Shown here: positions 13,191 through 19,519 of the stretch, in pieces
Position numbering within the stretch: the stretch's first letter is position 1
Layout: every line of letters starts with the position of its first letter
NCBI GenBank assembly: GCA_004144935.1
Contig: SDZP01000019.1
Coordinates: 1 to 19,519 of the forward strand
Direction: 5' to 3'
DNA from: Caulobacteraceae bacterium
Lineage (GTDB): Bacteria > Pseudomonadota > Alphaproteobacteria > Caulobacterales > Caulobacteraceae
DNA length: 19,519 bases
Notes under the pieces: generated by a model
What the model was told of the DNA's origin: nothing
The model's input: the letters and a program-made list of their open reading frames with translations, nothing else
Databases searched by the model: none
Made by a program: the position numbers and the translations under genes

Positions 13191-14363
13191 CTAGTGAGGG
13201 TCGCGCTCGGCCTGCACCCATCGGGCCACCTTCTCGCGCCTGATCTGCGCCTTGGCCCAATCAGCCTGGTAATCTTCAAGCATCGCCCGCATGTCGGCTG
13301 ACAAGTGGGTGCGCTCGGGATTGACGCCAAAGGCGAAGCCTTCCCATGGCTCGTCCAGAATCCTGCGCACCAGGGCAATCCGGTCGGTCTCCACCGCCAG
13401 CCTGATTAGGGATCCGGGCCAAGGCCGGGTTTTGCCCAGCCCGCCGTACCCGGCCATCGTCTCGGCATAGGGCCGCCGCAGCGCCAGGGCCATGTAGAGC
13501 GGCGAGGCGGCCTGGGCCATTCGGCAGTCCCTGGGGTGGGGGTCGGCCCCGGCTCGCAGAAGCCTGCGAACCGCCACGGGCCGGTCGTGGGCGACGGCCC
13601 AAGCCAGGGGCGTCATGCCGAAATCGTCGGCTTGGTCGAGCTGGTCCTTCTCGCGGGCGATCCACCGGTCGAGCGCCGCCGCCGTTCCGTGCCGGGCCGC
13701 TTCCCCAAGGCTGCGCGGCCGGCTGGTCGGCGGCAACGGCGGCCCAACCCAGCCCTTCGGGCTGGCGATCCCCCTGCCTTGGGTGGATCTGGTCCAGTCG
13801 TTCGAGACCCGGCAGATGTCGGCATAGGGAAAGGCTGGATGCTGCAGCATGGCCAGGTTGTAGCCCTTGCCGTAGGTCCCCATCAGGTTGGCGTCCGTCA
13901 TGTCCTCGCCGAAGACGTCGCTGATGTAGAAGCTCGCCCGCATCAGGGGGCGATCGTCTGCCTGGGACAGACGGGCGCCCCTGGGTCCGTTGCAGCGGAC
14001 CGCCACCGGCTGCGCGTCGCCGAACGGAACGGCCCAGATCAACCCGAATTGCTTTCGCGCCGCCGCCGCCCTGGCCTCTTGGGCTGGATCAGCCCGGCCC
14101 GACCTAAGCCGGCGAACCAGAGCCTTTTCGAACTTCGCCGCTTCGACGGCCGCGGCTTCGTTCTCATCGCCGGTCAGGCCGCAATCGGGCCGCCGGCTGT
14201 CGACGACGAGACGGCGTTCCTGCTCCAGCCGGATCACGGGAGTTTTCGGAGCCGGTCGCTCCTCGATCACTGTCATGGGCTCGCGCGTCCGCTCCGGCGC
14301 GGGTTGGCCGCAGGCGACCAGCACGAGAGCCGGAACAAGCATGGCGAGGCGGCGACGGATCAT
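13191..14363 (-). CDS. Ankyrin-repeat lipoprotein, downstream paralogue
   Basis: A 390-residue predicted lipoprotein with signal peptide and lipobox LVAC (Cys18). A mostly hydrophilic N-terminal region (about 20-230) contains HPAFPYADICR. This is followed by ankyrin-like repeats starting at about LGEAARHGTAAALDRWI and continuing through ADDFGMTPLAWAVAHDRPVA and RRLLRAGADPHPRDC. Ankyrin repeats usually bind proteins, so an envelope scaffold or inhibitor role is possible but unproven. Its ATG overlaps the upstream gene's stop in an ATGA, so the two are cotranscribed. It shares several blocks with that neighbour (FGL/HPAFPY/DIC, EAARHGTAAAL, ADDFG-TPLAWAV, LLxAGADP) and is clearly a tandem paralogue, but about 75 residues longer. 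The frame is open upstream of 14363, but the signal peptide fixes the start. Confidence 0.86.
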   Translation of the reverse strand: MIRRRLAMLVPALVLVACGQPAPERTREPMTVIEERPAPKTPVIRLEQERRLVVDSRRPDCGLTGDENEAAAVEAAKFEKALVRRLRSGRADPAQEARAAAARKQFGLIWAVPFGDAQPVAVRCNGPRGARLSQADDRPLMRASFYISDVFGEDMTDANLMGTYGKGYNLAMLQHPAFPYADICRVSNDWTRSTQGRGIASPKGWVGPPLPPTSRPRSLGEAARHGTAAALDRWIAREKDQLDQADDFGMTPLAWAVAHDRPVAVRRLLRAGADPHPRDCRMAQAASPLYMALALRRPYAETMAGYGGLGKTRPWPGSLIRLAVETDRIALVRRILDEPWEGFAFGVNPERTHLSADMRAMLEDYQADWAKAQIRREKVARWVQAERDPH

Positions 14364-15307
14364 GGGCCCGCCGATCCCTGCCTGATCGCCCCGTCGATGG
14401 TCGTCTGAGGCCAGGCACGCGGCCTCTCGAGGTCGGCTTTCGCCAGCAGCCGGTCGGCATAGGGCCGCCGCAATCTGAGGGCCAGGACGAGTGGAGAGCC
14501 TTCCAGGCGGGCGCAACTGGCAGGAACAGGATCGGCCCCGGCCGCCAGCAGCAGATCGACGGCGCCGGCCCGGTCGCCGAGCACCGCCCAGGCCAGGGGC
14601 GTCAGGCCAAAATCGTCGGCCCGGGCGATGGCGGCGGGATCGCGCGCGATCCACTGCTCCAGCGCCGCGGCCGTGCCATGGCGGGCGGCTTCCGCCAGGG
14701 TCCGGGGGCTGCGCGTGACGGGCAGGGGCGGCGCCAGCCATTCTTCGGGACGGGTGATCGACTTGAAAATATCGGGGCCTCGCCCCGGTCGGCAGATGTC
14801 TGGATAGGGAAAGGCCGGGTGGGCGACGATGGCCCGGTTGTAGCGTCCGAAATAGTCCCTGGTCCGCAGCGGCGGGGGTGGCTTGCTTGGCGCCGCCGTC
14901 ATGGCGTCGCTGGCGCCATAGGTCAGGCTTCGCACCAGGCCGCTGGCGCCCAGCGTGTTTTCGTGCGGACCGGCGCAGGTGACCCCGGCCGCGCTACGCC
15001 CGCCATGGAACAAGGTCCAGTAGAGGCCGAACTCGCCGCGCGCCGCCGCCTGCCGGGCGTCCGCCTCCGGATCCGGCGGCTCGCCCCTGCCGCCGGCGGC
15101 CAGTCGAGCGGTCAGACGTTTGAAACCCGGCGTTTCGACCGGTCGCCGCGCGTCCTCGGCGGATCGCCATCGTTCCGCGCAGGACAGTGGCGTCGGCTCA
15201 CGGTCGAGGATGGCTTGCGGCTGGTCTTTGGCCGGTGGCGCGGCGTCGCAGGCCGGCGTCGCCAGGGTCATTGCGATCGCCAGGGCCATGAATGCGGGTC
15301 GCGCCAT
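14360..15307 (-). CDS. Ankyrin-repeat lipoprotein, upstream paralogue
   Basis: A 315-residue predicted lipoprotein: a hydrophobic leader ends in TPAC (Cys20), and Asp at +2 could favour inner-membrane retention by the E. coli rule, which may not hold here. The body contains FGLYWTLFHGG, HPAFPYPDICR and an ankyrin segment (TLAEAARHGTAAALEQWI, then ADDFGLTPLAWAVLGDRAGA, then LLLAAGADP). It is paralogous to the gene that overlaps it downstream. The start at 15307 gives the signal peptide but has a weak ribosome site; a second ATG at 15289 (Met7) would keep most of the leader, so the exact start is open. No promoter is evident in 15308-15506 on this strand. The function is unknown. Confidence 0.82.
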   Translation of the reverse strand: MARPAFMALAIAMTLATPACDAAPPAKDQPQAILDREPTPLSCAERWRSAEDARRPVETPGFKRLTARLAAGGRGEPPDPEADARQAAARGEFGLYWTLFHGGRSAAGVTCAGPHENTLGASGLVRSLTYGASDAMTAAPSKPPPPLRTRDYFGRYNRAIVAHPAFPYPDICRPGRGPDIFKSITRPEEWLAPPLPVTRSPRTLAEAARHGTAAALEQWIARDPAAIARADDFGLTPLAWAVLGDRAGAVDLLLAAGADPVPASCARLEGSPLVLALRLRRPYADRLLAKADLERPRAWPQTTIDGAIRQGSAGP

Positions 15308-15417
15308 CCGGCGACAGTCCGCCGGTCGGGCTTAAGGAATGACGAACGTGATTTCGCTTTTCGCCCCCTGAACTGTTCCGCCCCGCGCCGTGCATGCCGC
15401 CAAGCGGACGCAAGCGG

Positions 15418-15446
15418 TTGTTCCCGCGACCCTCGGTCGCTAGGTT
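15418..15446 (+). promoter_or_regulatory. Possible housekeeping promoter of maeB
   Basis: TTGTTCC (15418-15424), a 14-base spacer and GCTAGGTT (15439-15446) resemble the Caulobacter housekeeping consensus TTGaCgS-N10-14-GCTANAWC. It lies about 60 bases before the maeB ATG. I see nothing else of note in the 199-base gap 15308-15506. Confidence 0.4.
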
Positions 15447-15506
15447 GCGCGCCTTTCCGACATACTGAGGCGCCCCCCTGCGCGCGCCCGGCGACCGAAG
15501 GCGATC

Positions 15507-17792
15507 ATGAACGAGTCCGAGAAGAAGACCTTCACCGACGAGGAAGCGCTGGCCTTCCACCAGTTCCCGACGCCGGGGAAGATCGCCATCGCCGCCACCA
15601 AGCCGATGGCCACCCAGCGGGACCTAAGCCTCGCCTATTCGCCCGGCGTCGCCGTGCCGGTGCTGGCCATCGCCAAGGATCCGGAACTTGCCTACGACTA
15701 CACCTCCAAGGGCAACCTGGTGGCGGTGATCTCCAACGGCACGGCCATCCTCGGCCTCGGCAACCTGGGCGCCCTGGCCTCGAAGCCGGTGATGGAAGGC
15801 AAGGGCGTGCTGTTCAAGCGCTTCGCCGACGTCGACGCCATCGACATCGAGGTCTCCACCGAGGACCCGGACGAGATCATCACGGTGGTCAAGAACATCG
15901 GCGTCACCTTCGGCGGCATCAATCTGGAGGACATCAAGTCCCCAGAATGCTTCCGCATCGAGACCGAGCTGCAGGAACTGCTCGACATCCCGGTCTTCCA
16001 TGACGACCAGCACGGCACGGCCATCATCACCTGCGCCGGCCTGATCAACGCCTGCGAGATCACCGGCCGCGATCTGAAAGACGTCAAGGTCGTGCTCAAC
16101 GGCCCGGGCGCCGCCGGCATCGCCACCCTGGAGCTGATGAAGGCCATGGGGGTCACCCCGTCCAACGTCATCGCCGTCGACCGCAAGGGCGTCCTCTACC
16201 GGGGCCGCGCCGAAGACATGAACCAGTGGAAGAGCGCCCACGCCACCGACACGCCGCACCGCACCCTGGCCGAGGCCATCGTCGGCGCGGACGTCTTCGT
16301 CGGCCTGTCGGCCAAGGGCGCCCTGACCAAGGAGATGGTGGCCAGCATGGGCCCCAATCCGCTGATCTTCGCCATGGCCAACCCCGACCCCGAGATCACC
16401 CCCGAGGAGGTGGCCGAGGTCCGCTCCGACGCCATCGTCGGCACCGGCCGCAGCGACTACGTCAACCAGGTCAACAATGTGCTGGGCTTCCCCTACATCT
16501 TCCGGGGCGCGCTCGACGTGCGGGCCCGGCGGGTGAACATGGAGATGAAGATCGCCTGCGCCAACGCGCTGGCCATGCTGGCCCGGGAAGACGTGCCGGA
16601 CGAGGTCGCCGCCGCCTACCACGGCCGCCACCTGAAGTTCGGTCCCGACTACATCATCCCCACCCCCTTCGATCCGCGCCTGATCTGGTACATCCCGCCC
16701 TTCGTCGCCCAGGCGGCGATGGACACCGGCGTCGCCCGCAAGCCGATCGACGACATGGACGCCTACCGCGCCCGCCTGGCCCGCCGCCTCGACCCCACGG
16801 CCGGCTTCCTGCAGAAGATCTCCGGCGGGGTGCAGTCGCAGACCCCCAAGCGCATCGTCTTCGCCGAGGGCGAGGAGCCGAGCGTCATCCGCGCCGCCTA
16901 CGCCTTCCAGCAGCAGGGCCTCGGCAAGGCCATCCTCTGCGGCCGCGAGGAGCTGGTGCGCGAGAACATGCACCTGGCCGGCCTCGACCCGGCCGAGGTC
17001 GACATCGAGATCGTCAACGCCCGCCTGTCCGACCGCAATCCCGACTACGTCGACTACCTCTACGCCCGGCTGCAGCGCGACGGTTACCTGAAGCGCGACG
17101 TGCAGCGGCTGATCAACCAGGACCGCAACAGCTTCGCCGCCTCGATGCTGGCGCACGGCGACGCCGACGGCATGGTCACCGGCGTCACCCGCAGTTTCGA
17201 CCAGGTGCTGGAAGAGGTCACCCGGGTCATCGATCCCGCCCCCGGCGGCCGGGTGATGGGCATGTCAATCCTGCTGGCCAAGGGCCAGCCGGTGTTCATC
17301 GCCGACACCAACGTCACCGAGATGCCCGACGCCGACGACCTCGTCGAGATCGCCTGCGAGGCCGCCCGCTCGGTCAAGCGGCTGGGCTACACCCCGCGCG
17401 TCGCCTTCATGAGCTACTCCTCGTTCGGCAACCCGATGGGCGAGCGCAGCGAGAAGGTCCGCGAGGCCGTCGCCATGCTCGACGAGATGGACGGCGTCGA
17501 TTTCGAATACGAGGGCGAGATGCCGCCCGAACTGGCCCTGGAGCCGGAGCGCCGCGCCAACTATCCCTTCATGCGCCTGACCGGCCCGGCCAACGTGCTG
17601 GTCATGCCGGCCATCCACTCGGCCTCGATCTCGACCAAGCTGGTCCAGAGCCTGGGCGGGGCCACGGTGATCGGCCCGGTGCTGCTGGGCCTGTCGAAGT
17701 CGGTGCAGATCTGTCCGCTGTCGGCCTCGGTGTCGCGCATCCTCAACATGGCGATGATGGCGGCCTACGAGCAGCCCGCGCAGGAAGGGTGA
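15507..17792 (+). CDS. maeB: NADP-dependent malic enzyme with phosphotransacetylase-like C-terminal domain (MaeB type)
   Basis: A 761-residue cytoplasmic enzyme that converts malate to pyruvate and CO2 with reduction of NADP. The malic N-terminal domain is at about 20-150 (TQRDLSLAYSPGVA, GNLVAVISNGTAILGLGN). The metal/substrate segment FHDDQHGTAI is at 164-173. The Rossmann motif NGPGAAG is at 198-204. From about residue 440 a phosphotransacetylase-like domain follows (KRIVFAEGEEPSVIRAAYAF, later GPANVLVMP and GPVLLGLSK). In this enzyme class that domain is usually not an active acetyltransferase but senses acetyl-CoA; this is family knowledge. The length fits the large MaeB type (about 760). 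The ATG has a modest GAAGG ribosome site. It stands alone, with the ankyrin genes divergent upstream. All motifs are complete. Confidence 0.96.
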   Translation: MNESEKKTFTDEEALAFHQFPTPGKIAIAATKPMATQRDLSLAYSPGVAVPVLAIAKDPELAYDYTSKGNLVAVISNGTAILGLGNLGALASKPVMEGKGVLFKRFADVDAIDIEVSTEDPDEIITVVKNIGVTFGGINLEDIKSPECFRIETELQELLDIPVFHDDQHGTAIITCAGLINACEITGRDLKDVKVVLNGPGAAGIATLELMKAMGVTPSNVIAVDRKGVLYRGRAEDMNQWKSAHATDTPHRTLAEAIVGADVFVGLSAKGALTKEMVASMGPNPLIFAMANPDPEITPEEVAEVRSDAIVGTGRSDYVNQVNNVLGFPYIFRGALDVRARRVNMEMKIACANALAMLAREDVPDEVAAAYHGRHLKFGPDYIIPTPFDPRLIWYIPPFVAQAAMDTGVARKPIDDMDAYRARLARRLDPTAGFLQKISGGVQSQTPKRIVFAEGEEPSVIRAAYAFQQQGLGKAILCGREELVRENMHLAGLDPAEVDIEIVNARLSDRNPDYVDYLYARLQRDGYLKRDVQRLINQDRNSFAASMLAHGDADGMVTGVTRSFDQVLEEVTRVIDPAPGGRVMGMSILLAKGQPVFIADTNVTEMPDADDLVEIACEAARSVKRLGYTPRVAFMSYSSFGNPMGERSEKVREAVAMLDEMDGVDFEYEGEMPPELALEPERRANYPFMRLTGPANVLVMPAIHSASISTKLVQSLGGATVIGPVLLGLSKSVQICPLSASVSRILNMAMMAAYEQPAQEG

Positions 17793-17844
17793 GGGCTATG
17801 GCTTCATGATCATGGACATCCTGCGCCAGGCCTGAAGCCGTGCC

Positions 17845-17868
17845 CGTCACGGCCCAACGCCCGTGACG
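17845..17868 (+). terminator. Hairpin after maeB
   Basis: An 8-bp perfect stem (17845-17852 with 17861-17868) with an 8-base loop lies about 50 bases after the maeB stop. There is no T-tract, so termination is uncertain. Confidence 0.35.
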
Positions 17869-17900
17869 CGCATTCAATGACCAAGCAGCCGCCTCAGGAC

Positions 17901-18057
17901 TCCCTTCTCCCCTTGGGGGAGAAGGTGGCCCCGGAGGGGTCGGATGAGGGGTCGAAGACTCTCTCCGCCACCGTCATCGACCGGCTGATCCCTGTCGGCC
18001 GGTGCGACCCCTCATCCGTCGGCTTCGCCGCCACCGTCTCCCCCAGGGGGAGAAGGA
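17901..18057. repeat. Intergenic imperfect inverted repeat with 54-base arms
   Basis: Left arm 17901-17954 and right arm 18004-18057 are imperfect reverse complements, about 54 bases each, separated by 49 bases. Each arm contains its own palindrome of the CCTTCTCCCC / GGGGAGAAGG type (left: 17903-17912 with 17916-17925) and a GGATGAGGGGTCG block. It resembles GC-rich dispersed intergenic repeats of alphaproteobacterial genomes (REP/MITE-like). There are no transposase codons. It fills most of the 310-base gap 17793-18102. It may fold as one large cruciform or RNA hairpin. Confidence 0.75.
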
Positions 18058-18102
18058 TTTCTGGCTGCAATTCACGAACCTCCCGCGTTGGACACACCCG
18101 CC

Positions 18103-19413
18103 ATGCCCGCCACCCACATTCCCGTCCTCGGGATCGACTTCGGCACCACCAACACCGTCGTCTCGATCACCACCCCGGACGGCGACGCCCGCCTGATCCA
18201 TTTTCCCAAGGACGACGCCGACCTCGTCGCCTTCCGCTCGGCGCTCAGCTTCCATGCCCCGTCGCACGACGAATCCGCCCGCGAAGTCGAGGCCGGCGCC
18301 TGGGCCATCGAGACCTATCTGGAGGAGCCACTGGAGACGCGCTTCATCCAGTCGTTCAAGTCCTATGCCGCCAGCCCCCTGTTCACCGACACCGAGATCC
18401 TGCGCAAGCGCTTCGCCTTCGAGGACCTGCTGAGCGCCTTTCTGATCAAGGTCCGCGACCACGCCGGCCCCGAACTGGCCGATCTGCCGGCCCGGGTCAT
18501 CGTCGGCCGGCCCGTCAACTTCGCCGGCCTGCGGCCCGATCCGCAGCTGGCCCTCACCCGCTACCAGGAGGCCTTCAGCCGCCTGGGCTTTTCCGACATC
18601 CGCTACGCCTACGAGCCGGTCGCCGCCGCCTTCTTCTTCGCCCGCCAGCTGACCACGGACGCCACCGTCCTGGTCGCCGACTTCGGCGGCGGCACCTCTG
18701 ACTTCTCCCTGGTCCGCTTCGAGCGCCAGGACGGGACCATCCGCTCGCACGGCCTGGCCAACAGCGGCGTCGGGGTGGCCGGGGACGCCTTCGACTACCG
18801 GATCATCGACAACCTGGTCTCGCCCCGGCTCGGCAAGGGCAGCAGCTACAAGGTCTTCGACAACGTCCTGCCCATCCCCAACCGCTACTTCAGCGCCTTC
18901 GCCCGCTGGGAACAGCTGGCCATCCTGCGGGCCAGCCGCGACATGCGCGATATCCGCGGCCTGCAGCGCACCGCCCTGGAGCCGGACAAGATCGACCGCC
19001 TGGTCGAGATGCTCGACGACAACCACGGCTACCGCCTCTACCAGTCGGTCTCCCGCCTGAAGGAAGCCCTGTCGGCCAGCGCCGAGGCCGAGTTCCTGTT
19101 CGAGGAGGGCTCGATCCGCATGCGCTCGACGGTCAAGCGCAGCGACTTCGACGGCTGGATCGCCCCGGAACTGAAGGCCATCGAGGGCGCCGTCGACGAG
19201 GCCTTGGCCCGCGCGGGGCTCGACGAAGCAGGCGTCGACCGCGTCTTCCTCACCGGCGGCTCAAGCTTCGTGCCGGCGGTGCGGGGCATCTTCGAACGCC
19301 GGTTCGGGGCGGCGAAGCTGGAGAGCGGCGCGGAACTGGTGTCGATCGCGACGGGTCTGTCGCTGATCGGACTGGAAGCCGAGCCGGACCTCTGGAGCCA
19401 ACGCGCCGGGTGA
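18103..19413 (+). CDS. Hsp70-family chaperone-like protein (YegD type)
   Basis: A 436-residue protein made of the actin/Hsp70 ATPase fold without the C-terminal peptide-binding and lid domains of DnaK, as in E. coli YegD (about 450 residues). The ATP-binding signatures are phosphate-1 GIDFGTTNT (10-18), phosphate-2 VADFGGGTSD (191-200) and the adenosine motif LTGGSSFVP (383-391). Between them are YEPVAAAFFFAR (170-181), typical of the Hsp70 hinge, and a YegD-like helical insert (LPIPNRYFSAFARWEQ). The substrate and partner are unknown; a chaperone or regulatory ATPase role is family inference. The start is uncertain: ATG 18103 or TTG 18088, neither with a good ribosome site. I chose the ATG. 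It lies beside the inverted repeat and has no EcfG site. Confidence 0.9.
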   Translation: MPATHIPVLGIDFGTTNTVVSITTPDGDARLIHFPKDDADLVAFRSALSFHAPSHDESAREVEAGAWAIETYLEEPLETRFIQSFKSYAASPLFTDTEILRKRFAFEDLLSAFLIKVRDHAGPELADLPARVIVGRPVNFAGLRPDPQLALTRYQEAFSRLGFSDIRYAYEPVAAAFFFARQLTTDATVLVADFGGGTSDFSLVRFERQDGTIRSHGLANSGVGVAGDAFDYRIIDNLVSPRLGKGSSYKVFDNVLPIPNRYFSAFARWEQLAILRASRDMRDIRGLQRTALEPDKIDRLVEMLDDNHGYRLYQSVSRLKEALSASAEAEFLFEEGSIRMRSTVKRSDFDGWIAPELKAIEGAVDEALARAGLDEAGVDRVFLTGGSSFVPAVRGIFERRFGAAKLESGAELVSIATGLSLIGLEAEPDLWSQRAG

Positions 19414-19416
19414 CCT

Positions 19417-19437
19417 CCTTCTCCCTCCGGGTGAAGG
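19417..19437. repeat. Short palindrome similar to the 17901 repeat core
   Basis: CCTTCTCCC and GGGTGAAGG flank CTC, an imperfect hairpin immediately after the Hsp70-like gene stop. It resembles the CCTTCTCCCC/GGGGAGAAGG palindrome of the intergenic repeat. It may be a solo repeat unit and may help end the upstream transcript. Confidence 0.45.
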
Positions 19438-19461
19438 TTCGCGAAGAGCGCCCAACGCCAT

Positions 19462-19489
19462 TTGACGCGCCCTCCACCCACGCTAGCCT
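19462..19489 (+). promoter_or_regulatory. Housekeeping promoter for the last gene, probably leaderless
   Basis: TTGACGC (19462-19468), a 13-base spacer and GCTAGCCT (19482-19489) match the Caulobacter housekeeping consensus well. The expected start falls at about 19495-19496, right at the next ATG, and no ribosome site is present. Confidence 0.55.
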
Positions 19490-19495
19490 CCCCCC

Positions 19496-19519
19496 ATGTC
19501 CGACGCCCACTCCCTGCTG
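19496..19519 (+). CDS. First eight codons of an unidentified gene (cut by window end)
   Basis: ATG at 19496 followed by an open frame (MSDAHSLL) to the window edge. There is no Shine-Dalgarno, only a C-run, but a good promoter sits at a distance typical of leaderless mRNAs. The family cannot be told from eight residues. Confidence 0.4.

Noticed and set aside
15345..15379. AACG and GTTCC upstream of the ankyrin genes, possible EcfG promoter
   Set aside because: The spacer is 26 bases, far from the required 16-17.
15624..17156. 510-residue minus-strand frame and the 527-residue plus-strand frame at 16226-17809
   Set aside because: Both are GC-bias shadows of maeB, whose full-length family motifs occupy this DNA; their translations are low-complexity (Gly/Asp/Val- or Arg/Pro/Gly-rich).
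17794..17835. Short frame GYGFMIMDILRQA right after the maeB stop, possible gene remnant
   Set aside because: Too short to identify and not in frame with maeB; no support beyond chance.
1..19519. CRISPR arrays, tRNA/rRNA genes, prophage or transposase genes
   Set aside because: I saw no regularly spaced repeats, cloverleaf-like sequence, ribosomal RNA sequence, integrase or transposase frames in the window.

Overview
The window is GC-rich, almost fully coding DNA from an alphaproteobacterium, most likely a member of the Caulobacteraceae (Caulobacter/Phenylobacterium type). The main reason is a complete general stress response (GSR) locus in the Caulobacter arrangement: phyK, the EcfG-type sigma factor gene sigT and the anti-sigma factor gene nepR on the minus strand, divergent from phyR. 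Supporting signs are an entericidin-like lipoprotein, Caulobacter-style TTGAC/GCTA promoters and a possibly leaderless mRNA. Genus and species cannot be fixed from sequence reading alone.

Bases 1-6812 form a GSR island. After the 3' end of a cytochrome P450 gene come an entericidin-like lipoprotein, phyK-sigT-nepR (read leftwards), phyR (read rightwards), a small single-TM protein, a noncoding gene, two small lipoproteins (one OmpA-like) and another single-TM protein. By eye I find eight perfect matches to the EcfG/SigT promoter consensus GGAAC-N16/17-CGTT. They lie in the four intergenic regions that start these transcripts, each correctly oriented. Two drive nepR-sigT-phyK and one drives phyR, overlapping one of the nepR sites on the opposite strand. 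The others precede the entericidin, the 88-aa TM protein, the noncoding RNA, the lipoprotein pair and the 117-aa TM protein. The system is therefore probably autoregulated and surrounded by its own envelope-directed regulon.

The most interesting element is in the 412-base gap 5183-5594. A plus-strand EcfG promoter (5326-5350) is followed about 130 bases later by a strong intrinsic terminator (5447-5480), with no credible ORF between. The predicted RNA of about 124 nt folds into a long stem that exposes a run of eight C residues. This is the architecture of GsrN, the SigT-dependent small RNA of Caulobacter crescentus, and I call it a GsrN-like sRNA.

Bases 6816-19519 look like ordinary housekeeping and accessory genes without EcfG sites. 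They are a diacylglycerol kinase-like protein and metallophosphoesterase (probably cotranscribed with the last GSR gene), then a minus-strand run of dapB, an S9 peptidase and a PaiB-like flavin-binding protein, then an alpha/beta hydrolase. After these come two tandem paralogous ankyrin lipoproteins, a malic enzyme with a phosphotransacetylase-like domain (maeB), an intergenic imperfect inverted repeat, a YegD-like Hsp70 protein, and the first codons of one more gene.
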